From contig NZ_QUMQ01000001.1 in assembly GCF_003387075.1 (NCBI RefSeq), positions 4,278,001 to 4,342,000 of the forward strand: a DNA stretch of 64,000 bases, in the 5' to 3' direction. Shown in pieces: positions 25,111 to 32,528 of the stretch (the first letter of the stretch is position 1; every line of letters begins with the position of its first letter). Below the pieces are notes generated by a model. The model was given only the letters and a program-made list of their open reading frames with translations. It ran no database searches and was not told the origin of the DNA. The position numbers and the translations under genes were made by a program. The DNA is from Asanoa ferruginea (GTDB lineage Bacteria; Actinomycetota; Actinomycetes; Mycobacteriales; Micromonosporaceae).

Positions 25111-26397
25111 TTATCGACGGGGTTGGAAGTAGTGCGTGACCGCGTACGCCGTCGTCTTCAGGCCGATCTTCGCGCCCTCGATGTCGGCGGTGCGGGTGTG
25201 GATGCCGCCCCAGATGCGCGCCTCGATGACCTCCGCGATCGCGCCGGAGAAGCTGTTGAACGTGCGCGTGGTGCCCGACGCCGAGCTGTACGCGCCGAAG
25301 GAGATGTCGTTGCGGCCGAAGAAGAAGGCCAGCGCGGACATGCTCGCCGCGGTGAAGCAGGTGTGGCCCGACGTGTAGTCCGGGTGCGGCGGGGTGACTA
25401 GCAGCGGCATCCAGGTCGGGTCGGCCACGGTGTCCGGGTTGCCGTCGGTGTCGGCGAGCTGGATCGCGGTGACCGGGCGCCAGAACATCCAGGCGCCCTT
25501 CTCGTTGTAGCAGGCCGACGTCGCGTCGGCCTCCGACAGGTCGACCATGGCGAACATGCGCGCGGTCTGCACCGTGCTGAGGCGCTGGTTGACCGCGAGC
25601 TGCCGCTTGATCTCCCACTCGCCCAGGTGCCGGTCGTGCCACCAGATGGCCGCCTGCGTCTGGTCGAGGGTGCGGGTGGTGCTGTTCACCGCGCCGATCG
25701 TCTTGACCTCGTTGAAGTCGCGGGCGTAGTGCGCGCTGGTGAGTGCCGGCGGCCCGGAGGAACGGAACATCGACACGCTGGGAATGAGGAACGGCTTGAG
25801 GCGGCCGACCCACGCCGTCGCGTTGGCGTTGGTCGGCGGCGTCGGGCGCCACTGCCCGGGCTGGGTGCCGACCGGCCAGGCCTCCTCGCCGAACGCCCCG
25901 TCGTTCTGCCGGGCGGAGATCATTGCGGCCGAGGTCTGGTTGCCCACGGCGGTGCCGCGGGCCTTCGCCTGGCCGGCCGGGATGCCGGCCATGTAGTCGT
26001 CGTACTGCTGCTGCAGCCGGGCCTGCTGGTCCGGGAAGAGCGAGGAAAGGACCTTGAACGCGGCGGTGCCGACGGCGGCGTCCGTGGACTCCCGCCCGTT
26101 CGTGGCTGGCGCCGAGAGGTAGGGCTGGTAGGGCTTTCCGGCGATGGCGTTCACCGCGTCGTAGACGGCCCCGTGCACCATGGCGAAGCTGCGGGCCTGC
26201 ACTTGCGGCTGTTGCTGGGCGTAGTCCCAGATCGCGGTCTGCGCGTTCTGGTCCCACACGATGACGGCATTGACGGACCTGGCCGGATCGGATGCGTAGG
26301 CGCTCGTCATACCGGACAGCGTCGGCGCGCCGGCGGCAATGATACCGGCGACGACGGCTGCGACGAGTCTGCGGCGGGTAGAGACCTGACCTGTCAT
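25111..26397 (-). CDS. Secreted vanadium-dependent haloperoxidase-like (PAP2 superfamily) protein
   Basis: A 428-residue exported protein. The N-terminus has a twin-arginine-like TRRRLVAA followed by a hydrophobic stretch and SAYASD, suggesting Tat or Sec export. The three phosphate/vanadate-binding segments of the superfamily are present: KGAWMFWRPVTA, HPDYTSGHTCFTAAS, and WGGIHTRTADIEGAKIG with its histidine at about 400. The layout is that of bacterial vanadium haloperoxidases rather than membrane PAP2 phosphatases. Whether it halogenates, or acts as a phosphatase, cannot be decided from sequence. The ATG at 26397 is chosen because it begins the signal peptide; a longer frame is rejected. 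Confidence 0.85.
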   Translation of the reverse strand: MTGQVSTRRRLVAAVVAGIIAAGAPTLSGMTSAYASDPARSVNAVIVWDQNAQTAIWDYAQQQPQVQARSFAMVHGAVYDAVNAIAGKPYQPYLSAPATNGRESTDAAVGTAAFKVLSSLFPDQQARLQQQYDDYMAGIPAGQAKARGTAVGNQTSAAMISARQNDGAFGEEAWPVGTQPGQWRPTPPTNANATAWVGRLKPFLIPSVSMFRSSGPPALTSAHYARDFNEVKTIGAVNSTTRTLDQTQAAIWWHDRHLGEWEIKRQLAVNQRLSTVQTARMFAMVDLSEADATSACYNEKGAWMFWRPVTAIQLADTDGNPDTVADPTWMPLLVTPPHPDYTSGHTCFTAASMSALAFFFGRNDISFGAYSSASGTTRTFNSFSGAIAEVIEARIWGGIHTRTADIEGAKIGLKTTAYAVTHYFQPRR

Positions 26398-26433
26398 TGA
26401 CTGACCCCCATGCCAGCTTCGCGGCCGGCTCGA

Positions 26434-26453
26434 TGACACATTGATATGTGCCA
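26434..26453. promoter_or_regulatory. Imperfect inverted repeat upstream of haloperoxidase gene
   Basis: TGACACAT-TGAT-ATGTGCCA, 8-bp arms with one mismatch, 37 bp upstream of the haloperoxidase start. It may be an operator; no regulator is assigned. Confidence 0.3.
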
Positions 26454-26636
26454 ACGTACCGGCCCGAACCAGACGCCCGTCTTCGGCCTGCCGGAGAGGA
26501 GTGCGAAACCTGCGGGGTGTGGATGTCCAACGCCGAAGTCCACTACGCCTGGCACGCGCTAGCGGGCGCGCAGCAACCCTGGACCACAGCGGCAGCGTTC
26601 GGGCGGCGGCTTCCCCCGGCGCGTGGGCCTGTGTGA
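26448..26636 (+). CDS. Possible small cysteine-containing protein
   Basis: A 62-codon reading frame starting with GTG. It contains EECETCGVWMSNAEVHYAWH, in which CxxC and two histidines could bind a metal. I do not recognise a family, there is no clear ribosome site, and it lies between two minus-strand genes. It may be a real microprotein, a gene remnant or chance. The 249-nt gap between the haloperoxidase and TetR genes holds nothing else apart from the inverted repeat at 26434. Confidence 0.25.
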   Translation: MPTYRPEPDARLRPAGEECETCGVWMSNAEVHYAWHALAGAQQPWTTAAAFGRRLPPARGPV

Positions 26637-26646
26637 GCACAGCAAG

Positions 26647-27177
26647 TCAGGAAAGACCGTCGGGCTGCGGCGGGCAATAGCTGGCAAACGCGCTGATCCC
26701 GTGTGCCCAGGCCGCGTCCACGTCGGCGTCCGCTGGGAATCGGTTGGTCAGTTCGAGATCGACGAGGCCGTGCGCGAAACCCCAGATGGCCCGCGCGGCC
26801 GCCATGTTTCCGCCGGTGACCTTGAGCAGGGGCTCGGCGGCGGCGGCCTCGACCCCGGATGCGAGACCTTGACGATCCAGGGAATGCCGGGCAGTGAACT
26901 CGTAGAGGCGTGGGTGGTCGAGCGCCCATCGCCGGTAGGCCGCGGCAAGCGTGGCCAGGTCACCGCTGGCCCCGGCCAGCACGCTGCCGAGCCGTTCCAG
27001 CGCGCGCTGTTGCAGCGCCGCTTCGATCTCGGTCTTGCCCGCGATGTGCTTGTAGAGCGAGGGTGCCTGGATTCGCAGTTCTTCGGCGAGGCGCCGCATG
27101 GTGACGGCCTCCGGGCCTTCGCGTTCCAGGATCCGCTCGGCCGCGTCGATCATCTCGCCGCGGCGGTTTGCCTTCAT
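26647..27177 (-). CDS. TetR-family transcriptional repressor
   Basis: A 176-residue repressor. The N-terminal helix-turn-helix is MIDAAERILEREGPEAVTMRRLAEELRIQAPSLYKHIAGKTEIEAAL, and the C-terminal ligand-binding part belongs to the WHG/TetR_C_33-like group (RRWALDHPRLYEFTARH). Its ATG overlaps the stop of the upstream membrane-protein gene (ATGA), so the two form an operon. Two perfect copies of GGCTAACGTTGTTAGCC, in opposite orientation, sit at the operon promoter and are its probable operators, implying autorepression. The inducer is unknown. Confidence 0.92.
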   Translation of the reverse strand: MKANRRGEMIDAAERILEREGPEAVTMRRLAEELRIQAPSLYKHIAGKTEIEAALQQRALERLGSVLAGASGDLATLAAAYRRWALDHPRLYEFTARHSLDRQGLASGVEAAAAEPLLKVTGGNMAAARAIWGFAHGLVDLELTNRFPADADVDAAWAHGISAFASYCPPQPDGLS

Positions 27178-27572
27178 CCGGCGCTTGGGGTGGTGCGGCG
27201 CCAGGCCGGGGAGGCCGTCCATCCGCGACTGAGCACGTAGGCGCCGACAAGGAGCACCGAGACGCTGCCGTCCCAGGCGACGATCGTCGCCGTGTCGGCT
27301 ATGCCGCCGTGCGCGGCGTAGAGCAGGGCAGTCACCGTGAGCGCGACCTTGTGGAAGATCACCAACTCCCACACGCCTCGATAGCCGCGCGGCGCCAGCG
27401 CGAGCAGCACGAAGAGCCCGGCGAAGACGACGAAACCATAGGCCCGCCAGGTCTCGACGACTTTGGCGCCGCCGTCGGCGTCCCACAGCGCGCCGGCGGA
27501 GCTGAGTGCGGCACCGGCCGCGCCGGCGGCGGCGAGCCACAACATGATCTTTGCCACCCGATCGCGGCTCAT
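27174..27572 (-). CDS. Four-helix membrane protein co-transcribed with TetR
   Basis: A 132-residue integral membrane protein with four predicted helices: IMLWLAAAGAAGAALSSAG, GFVVFAGLFVLLALAP, ELVIFHKVALTVTALLYAA and VAWDGSVSVLLVGAYVLS. I recognise no named family. It precedes and overlaps the TetR gene, so it is presumably what the repressor controls; a small exporter-like or DoxX-like helper is possible but not supported by motifs. The ATG at 27572 is preferred because the longer frame would start inside the operators. Confidence 0.75.
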   Translation of the reverse strand: MSRDRVAKIMLWLAAAGAAGAALSSAGALWDADGGAKVVETWRAYGFVVFAGLFVLLALAPRGYRGVWELVIFHKVALTVTALLYAAHGGIADTATIVAWDGSVSVLLVGAYVLSRGWTASPAWRRTTPSAG

Positions 27573-27590
27573 GACCCCTCCCCGAGGTTC

Positions 27591-27607
27591 GGCTAACGTT
27601 GTTAGCC
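27591..27607. promoter_or_regulatory. TetR operator, proximal site
   Basis: GGCTAACGTTGTTAGCC: perfect 7-bp arms (GGCTAAC / GTTAGCC) around GTT. It covers the expected transcript start of the minus-strand operon. Confidence 0.8.
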
Positions 27608-27610
27608 AAA

Positions 27611-27639
27611 ACCGTAGGCTAACAACGTTAGCCAAACAA
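27611..27639 (-). promoter_or_regulatory. Promoter of the membrane protein-TetR operon
   Basis: On the minus strand, TTGTTT (27639-27634) and TACGGT (27616-27611) are separated by exactly 17 nt, and those 17 nt are the distal operator. The spacing and its full occupation by the operator make both the promoter and the repression model credible. Confidence 0.65.
27617..27633. promoter_or_regulatory. TetR operator, distal site
   Basis: GGCTAACAACGTTAGCC, the exact reverse complement of the proximal operator, filling the spacer of the operon promoter. Confidence 0.8.
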
Positions 27640-27648
27640 GAGGATGTG

Positions 27649-27692
27649 AGCTATCGCCCGTAGTCGCTCGCCCGGAAGCAGCCGTGCAGGTG
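27649..27692. repeat. 44-bp direct repeat, copy 1 (remnant of tag 3' end)
   Basis: Matches 28368-28411 at 41 of 44 positions. Read on the minus strand it encodes HLHGCFRASDYGR and a TAG stop, almost the same as the true C-terminus of Tag (HLHGCFRASDYRG, stop). It lies 719 bp from copy 2 and flanks the one-gene segment between them. Confidence 0.85.
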
Positions 27693-27729
27693 TCGCCCGC
27701 TCGGCCAGGACCTGATTCACGACGACTAG

Positions 27730-28350
27730 CTAAGGGTTTCGCTGTACCTGGTCTTCGAGGCGGCCGCCTCTGACACGGGTAATCAGGTCCGGTTCTCCGA
27801 GGCCAGCGCGATTGATCCGTCTCCGGCCACGGACGCTGGCTTCCGCGGCGAGTCGCTTGCGTAGCTCACGCGGGGCGAGCTTGTCGTCGAAGCCCTCGAT
27901 GAGTCCGCCGCCCGTGTCGGCGAACTCGTAGCGGACCGCGTACGTCTTTCCGCGGTGCTGCCACTCGCAGCGGATCAGAGGGCGCGCGAGGATGGCCTCG
28001 AACCAAGCAGCCGTCTGTTCCGCCAGCTCTGCCGGGTTTCCGATCGCGGTGAAGTTGAGCTCAGTCGCCTCGTCGGGCAGCGAGAACAGCTGGTTGTGGA
28101 GCTTGTCCGCGTGGACGGCGGTTCCGTTGAAGTGAGCGCCGACGGTCAGGATTCCCTGGTTGCGTGTCGGATCGACGATGTCCAACCAGACGATCACGTT
28201 AAGGCAGGACGGCTCCGCCGGCGGGACGACGACCGCGTCGGCAGGGTCCACCAGCCAATCGCTCGCGCGTTCGGCCAGAACGTCGATAAACGCCCGTTGG
28301 GCGACGTTCAGGTCGTCTTCGTCGTACTCGAACCAGGGGATCTCTCCCAT
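27730..28350 (-). CDS. Uncharacterised acidic protein in the segment between tag repeats
   Basis: A 206-residue soluble protein that I do not recognise. It starts MGEIPWFEYDEDD, has a DWLVDPADAVVVPPAE stretch and ends in a basic tail (AEASVRGRRRINRAGLGE). No catalytic motif is visible. It follows the tag stop by 19 nt on the same strand and would be co-transcribed with tag, yet its whole unit is bracketed by the 44-bp repeats, which marks it as a probable insertion. Codon composition looks a little less GC-rich than its neighbours, consistent with transfer. No clear ribosome site precedes the ATG. Confidence 0.7.
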   Translation of the reverse strand: MGEIPWFEYDEDDLNVAQRAFIDVLAERASDWLVDPADAVVVPPAEPSCLNVIVWLDIVDPTRNQGILTVGAHFNGTAVHADKLHNQLFSLPDEATELNFTAIGNPAELAEQTAAWFEAILARPLIRCEWQHRGKTYAVRYEFADTGGGLIEGFDDKLAPRELRKRLAAEASVRGRRRINRAGLGEPDLITRVRGGRLEDQVQRNP

Positions 28351-28367
28351 GACCGCATTGTATGGAC

Positions 28368-28411
28368 AGCTATCCCCTGTAGTCGCTGGCCCGGAAGCAG
28401 CCGTGCAGGTG
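28368..28411. repeat. 44-bp direct repeat, copy 2 (3' end of tag)
   Basis: Contains the last 13 codons and stop of the intact tag gene; see copy 1 at 27649. Confidence 0.85.
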
Positions 28412-28954
28412 GTCGTTGACCACGCCGACGTTCTGCATGAACGCGTAGGTGCTCGTCGGGCCCACGAAGTGGAAGCCCTGGTCCTTGAGCTGTTTGGCGA
28501 ACACCTCGGCGTCCGGGGTCGACGCCGGCACGTCCGCGCCCGTGCGGGGCGACCGCTTCCGGTTCACCTCGTGTGACCGGGCCAGCGACTCCAGGCTCGG
28601 CGACGCCGACGCCATCGCGCGGGCGTTGTCGACCGTGGCCTGGATCTTGGCGCGGTTGCGGATGATGGTCGCGTCCGCAGTCAGCCGGTCGACGTCGCGC
28701 TTGGTCATCGCCGCCACCGTCGGCACGTCGAAGCCGTGGAAGGCCCGGCGGAAGTCGTCGCGTTTGCCGAAGACGATCGACCAGCTCAGGCCCGCCTCGA
28801 AGACGCCTAGGGTGAGCGCCTCGAACAGCGCCGCTTCGTCGTAGGTGCGGTTGCCCCAGACCTCGTCGTGGTAGCGACCGAACGCCGTGTCGCCCGTGCC
28901 GGCCCAGGAGCACCGCGGCTTGCCGTCGGTCCCGATCATGACGTCGTCGGTCAT
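28370..28954 (-). CDS. tag: DNA-3-methyladenine glycosylase I
   Basis: A 194-residue helix-hairpin-helix glycosylase that excises 3-methyladenine from alkylated DNA. Family marks are PRCSWAG with its zinc cysteine, YHDEVWG, LFEALTLGVFEAGLSWSIVFGKRDDFRRAF, the hairpin region, and the C-terminal NDHLHGC with the remaining zinc ligands. All are intact. A minus-strand TAGCGT lies 6 nt before the ATG. The 3' end is the site of the 44-bp duplication. Divergent from the LigD polymerase gene. Confidence 0.95.
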   Translation of the reverse strand: MTDDVMIGTDGKPRCSWAGTGDTAFGRYHDEVWGNRTYDEAALFEALTLGVFEAGLSWSIVFGKRDDFRRAFHGFDVPTVAAMTKRDVDRLTADATIIRNRAKIQATVDNARAMASASPSLESLARSHEVNRKRSPRTGADVPASTPDAEVFAKQLKDQGFHFVGPTSTYAFMQNVGVVNDHLHGCFRASDYRG

Positions 28955-28960
28955 AAAACC

Positions 28961-28966
28961 ACGCTA
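28961..28966 (-). promoter_or_regulatory. -10 box, leaderless tag
   Basis: Minus-strand TAGCGT, 6 nt, then ATG at 28954. Confidence 0.5.
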
Positions 28967-29014
28967 ACTCCCAGTAGGCGGTGGTCAGGGCCGGTCCGGG
29001 CAGCCGGTGGGGCA

Positions 29015-29020
29015 TAGGGT
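29015..29020 (+). promoter_or_regulatory. -10 box, leaderless LigD-polymerase gene
   Basis: TAGGGT followed by 7 nt and the ATG at 29028. Confidence 0.5.
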
Positions 29021-29027
29021 CGACGGC

Positions 29028-30068
29028 ATGCCGTCGAAGAAGGCCGCCGCTGTCGAAGTCGAGGTCGCTGGGCACACCGTGCGGCTCAGCAGTCCCGACC
29101 GGGTGATGTTTCCCCGGGCCGGCTACACGAAGCAGGACGTGTTCGACTACTACCTGGCCGTCGGCGACGGCATCACGCGGGCGCTCGACCACCGCCCGAC
29201 CACGCTCCAGCGCTTCCCCGACGGGATCGACGGCGAGGCGTTCTACCAGAAGCGGCTGCCGGCCCGGGGCACCCCCGACTGGCTCAACGGCGCCGAGATC
29301 ACCTTCCCGAGCGGGCGCAAAGCGACCGAGCTCTGCCCGGTCGACCTCGCCCACGTCGCCTGGGCCGCGCAGATGAACACCGTCGTCTTCCACGCCTGGC
29401 CGGTGCGGGCCAAGGACGCCGACCACCCCGACGAGTTGCGGATCGACCTCGACCCGCAGCCGGGCACCGACTTCGGCGACGCGGCCGAGGCGGCCGGTGA
29501 GCTGCGTGCCGTGCTCGACGAGATCGGTGCGACCGGCTGGCCGAAGACGTCGGGCGGCCGGGGCGTGCACGTCTACCTGCGGATCCAGCCGCGGTGGACG
29601 TTCGTGGAGGTGCGTCGCGCGACGATCGCGCTGGCCCGGGCGCTCGAGCGGCGCCGGCCCGACCTGGTCACCACGAGTTGGTGGAAGGAGGAGCGGGGGG
29701 AGCGGGTGTTCGTCGACTTCAACCAGATGGCGCGCGATCGCACCATCGCGGCCGCCTACTCGCTGCGGGCCAACGCGCGGGCCACCGCCTCGACGCCGTT
29801 GACCTGGGCCGAGTTGCCTGACGTCGAGCCTGACGACTTCGACCTGCGTACCCTGCCGAAGCGGTTCGCCGAGATCGGTGACCCGCACGCCGGCATCAAC
29901 GACAACGCGTTCGACATCACGCCGCTGCTGGAGTGGTCGGCGGCCGACGAGCGCGACGGGCGCGGCGGCGACATGCCCTACCCGCCCGACCACCCGAAGA
30001 TGCCGGGCGAGCCGCCGCGGGTGCAGCCGAGCAAGAAGAACGCGGCCAACTGGAAAGACGACGCCTAG
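29028..30068 (+). CDS. Stand-alone LigD polymerase (primase-polymerase) domain
   Basis: A 346-residue archaeo-eukaryotic primase-type polymerase of the LigD family used in non-homologous end joining, where it fills gaps and adds ribonucleotides at broken ends. Visible marks: VMFPRAGYTKQDVFDYY, the metal-binding D140 and D142 in LRIDLDPQPG, SGGRGVHVYL, and the third acidic residue in RVFVDFNQMARD. It lacks ligase and phosphoesterase domains; a separate ligase gene lies at 32528-33649. No Ku gene is in the window. The last 4 nt overlap the convergent acetyltransferase gene (CTAG). Confidence 0.92.
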   Translation: MPSKKAAAVEVEVAGHTVRLSSPDRVMFPRAGYTKQDVFDYYLAVGDGITRALDHRPTTLQRFPDGIDGEAFYQKRLPARGTPDWLNGAEITFPSGRKATELCPVDLAHVAWAAQMNTVVFHAWPVRAKDADHPDELRIDLDPQPGTDFGDAAEAAGELRAVLDEIGATGWPKTSGGRGVHVYLRIQPRWTFVEVRRATIALARALERRRPDLVTTSWWKEERGERVFVDFNQMARDRTIAAAYSLRANARATASTPLTWAELPDVEPDDFDLRTLPKRFAEIGDPHAGINDNAFDITPLLEWSAADERDGRGGDMPYPPDHPKMPGEPPRVQPSKKNAANWKDDA

Positions 30069-30514
30069 AGGGCCAGCTTCATGCCCTCGTGCGTGGCGGC
30101 GAATCCCAGCGACTCGTAAAAACGACGGGCGTCGGTGCGGCGCTTGTCGGTGGTGAGTTGCACCAGCGAGCAGCCCGCGGCCCGGGCCTCGTCGACCGCC
30201 CACGCGATCATCCGGCGGCCGAGGCCGGCGCCGCGGTGGGTGGCGGCGACGCGTACCCCCTCGATTTCCAGGCGTTGGGCGCCGCGGCGGGTGAGCGACG
30301 GGATGAAGATGAGCTGCATCGTGCCGACGATCTCGCCGTCGAGGTCGGCGACGATCACGATGTTGCGGGGGTCGCCGTCGAGGGCGTCGAAGGCCTGCCA
30401 GTAGGCGGCGTCGATCTCCTCCGACACCGTCTCGCGGCCGGCGCCGATCGGGTCGTCTGCCAGAAGCCCGACAATCGCTGGGACATCCGCGCGCAAAGCG
30501 GGCCTGAAGATCAT
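30065..30514 (-). CDS. GNAT acetyltransferase
   Basis: A 149-residue GNAT enzyme. The acetyl-CoA site is seen in EIEGVRVAATHRGAGLGRRMIAWAVDEA, and the C-terminal strand motif is RRFYESLGFAATHEGMKLAL. The core QLIFIPSLTRRGAQRLEIEGV is typical of a common actinobacterial GNAT group with unknown substrates. Start at ATG 30514. Confidence 0.85.
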   Translation of the reverse strand: MIFRPALRADVPAIVGLLADDPIGAGRETVSEEIDAAYWQAFDALDGDPRNIVIVADLDGEIVGTMQLIFIPSLTRRGAQRLEIEGVRVAATHRGAGLGRRMIAWAVDEARAAGCSLVQLTTDKRRTDARRFYESLGFAATHEGMKLAL

Positions 30515-30559
30515 GTCGGTAGCTTCGCATATTGAATTCCGGGTGCATGATGATGCGCC

Positions 30560-31018
30560 ATGAAGGCCTTGCTGCTGCCCCTGAAGGCGATCTACCGCGG
30601 GCTGGTTTTCTTCGCCAACTCGCCGCGCACGCTGATGCTGTCGTACGCCCTGATGATCGTCGCGGCGGCGGGGCTCTACAGCGTCTTCGAGGATGTCGGG
30701 CTGGGCGACTCGGTGTGGTGGGCGGTGGTCACCGCGTCGACGGTCGGCTACGGCGACATCTCGCCCGACACCTGGCAGGCGCGCGCCATCGCGGTCGTGT
30801 TGATCTCCACGATGGTGCTGCTGGTGATCCCGCTGATCACGGCACACTTCGCCAGCAAGCTGATCGTCGACACCGACGCGTTCCGCCACGACGAGCAGGA
30901 AGAACTGAAGAACAACCTGCGCGTCGTGCGCCGGCTCCTGGAAGAACTGGCCGCCCGGGAGGGCATCGCGGCTACTGCGGCGGGCAGCGCTTCCCCTCTG
31001 GCGGAACGGTCTGAGTGA
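30560..31018 (+). CDS. Two-helix potassium channel
   Basis: A 152-residue ion channel subunit: helix 1 (about 26-46), a pore loop with the potassium selectivity filter TVGYGD (residues 61-66) and helix 2 (about 75-97), then a cytoplasmic tail with a helical stretch (EEELKNNLRVVRRLLEELAARE-like) that may help tetramer formation. There is no RCK domain, so regulation differs from larger bacterial channels. Divergent from the acetyltransferase gene. Its last 47 nt overlap the convergent lipoprotein gene. Confidence 0.9.
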   Translation: MKALLLPLKAIYRGLVFFANSPRTLMLSYALMIVAAAGLYSVFEDVGLGDSVWWAVVTASTVGYGDISPDTWQARAIAVVLISTMVLLVIPLITAHFASKLIVDTDAFRHDEQEELKNNLRVVRRLLEELAAREGIAATAAGSASPLAERSE

Positions 31019-32528
31019 GGATGTAGGAGTCGACCGCGTCGGTGATGCACGCCGTCTGCGGGTAGGCGGTGTGCCCCTCGCCCTCCCAGGTCAGCAGCCG
31101 CCCGACGCCGAGCATCTTGGCCAGCGCCGGTGCCTGCGCGTAGGGCGTCGCGGGGTCACCGGTGGTGCCGACCACCAGGATCGGTGGTGAGCCGGTGGCC
31201 GGACCGGTCGGGTAGGGGTCGTGCCCGCCGGGCCAGACCGAGCAGGTCAGCATGCCGACCGCGAGCGGGGCGCCGAACAGCGGGATCGACGAGCGCCACT
31301 GGCCCTGATAGCTGCGCACCTGTGCGACGTCGGCCACGCTCGCCTGGTCGGCGCAGTTGATGGCGATGTTGGCGTCGAACAGGTTGGAGTAGGTGCCGTC
31401 GGGGCTGCGCTCGGCGTAGGCGTCGGCGAGCTGGAACACCTCCGCCGGCTTGCCGGCCTCGAGCTGCTTGATCGCGCTCGCCAGGGCCTGCCAGCCCGAC
31501 TGGGTGTAGAGCGACGAGATCACCGCGTAGAAGACCCAGCCGGCGGTGGCCTTGCGGCCCTTGGCGTCGGTCACCGGCGACACCTCGGCCTTGTCGATCG
31601 CGGTGTTCACCGCGGCCTTGGCGTCGGGCGCGATCGGGCACTGCGCGGGATTGGGGTCGCACCACTTGGCGAAGTTGTCGAACGCCAGCGCGAAGCCCTT
31701 CGCCTGGCTCTCCGAGCCGGCGACGAAGCTCTGCCGCGGGTCGACCGCGCCGTCGAGCACCAGCGCGCGGACGTTCTGCGGGAAGAGTTGGGCGTAGGTG
31801 GCGCCGAGCAGCGTGCCGTAGGAGTAGCCCAGGTAGGTCATCTTCTGGTCGCCGACGGCGCTGCGGATCGCGTCCATGTCCTTGGCGGTCTGCACCGTGG
31901 AGAACAGCTTGAGCTTGTCGCCGTATTTGGCCTGGCACTCCTGGCCGATGCTCTTGTTGAGGTTGACCAGGCCGTCGAACTGGGGCTGGGTGACCGGGTC
32001 GGGCACGTAGCCGAAGCTCTCGTCGAGCTGCTCGTCGGGGATGCACTCGATCGGGCTGGACCGGTCGACACCGCGCGGGTCGAAGCCGACGATGTCGAAC
32101 CGGTCGGTGACCTCGGCCGGGATGCCCTGGAACGCGGCGCCGAAGCTGAGGTAGACGGCCAGGTTGACGCCGGAGGCGCCGGGGCCGCCCGGGTTGACCA
32201 GCAGCGAGCCGATCCGGTCGTGCTGCTTGCTGGAGCGCACCCGGATCAGCGCGAGGTCGAAGGTCTCCCCGTTGCCGGCGTTGGACCAGTCCTGCGGCAC
32301 CTTGATCGTCGCGCAGTCGTAGGTCATGCCCGACGCGCCGCGGCCGACGAGCTTGCCCGGCACGTCGGGGCAGGGTCGCCACGCGGCCTGGCCGGAGGCG
32401 GCTGGGGCGGGCTGGCCGCTCGGCGCCACCGCGCCGTCACCCGTGTTGGGCGCGACGACCGGGACGGTGCAGCCGGTCAGCGCGAGGGCACCGGCGAGGA
32501 AAGCGGTTGCGAGCAGGCGAACGCGCAC
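30972..32528 (-). CDS. Secreted lipoprotein peptidase/esterase (alpha/beta hydrolase, TAP-like)
   Basis: A 518-residue exported hydrolase of the tripeptidyl-aminopeptidase (S33, SlpD-like) group. The signal peptide ends in a lipobox (LALTGC, lipidated cysteine about residue 20). The oxyanion motif is LLVNPGGPGASG, the nucleophile lies in YLGYSYGTLLGA, the acid in VVGTTGDPATPYA and the histidine in EGEGHTAYPQ; the last part is the TAP-like C-terminal domain. The GTG start overlaps the TAG of the DNA ligase gene by one base, so it is translationally coupled to it, though the functions are unrelated. Confidence 0.9.
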   Translation of the reverse strand: MRVRLLATAFLAGALALTGCTVPVVAPNTGDGAVAPSGQPAPAASGQAAWRPCPDVPGKLVGRGASGMTYDCATIKVPQDWSNAGNGETFDLALIRVRSSKQHDRIGSLLVNPGGPGASGVNLAVYLSFGAAFQGIPAEVTDRFDIVGFDPRGVDRSSPIECIPDEQLDESFGYVPDPVTQPQFDGLVNLNKSIGQECQAKYGDKLKLFSTVQTAKDMDAIRSAVGDQKMTYLGYSYGTLLGATYAQLFPQNVRALVLDGAVDPRQSFVAGSESQAKGFALAFDNFAKWCDPNPAQCPIAPDAKAAVNTAIDKAEVSPVTDAKGRKATAGWVFYAVISSLYTQSGWQALASAIKQLEAGKPAEVFQLADAYAERSPDGTYSNLFDANIAINCADQASVADVAQVRSYQGQWRSSIPLFGAPLAVGMLTCSVWPGGHDPYPTGPATGSPPILVVGTTGDPATPYAQAPALAKMLGVGRLLTWEGEGHTAYPQTACITDAVDSYILTQTVPPEGKRCPPQ

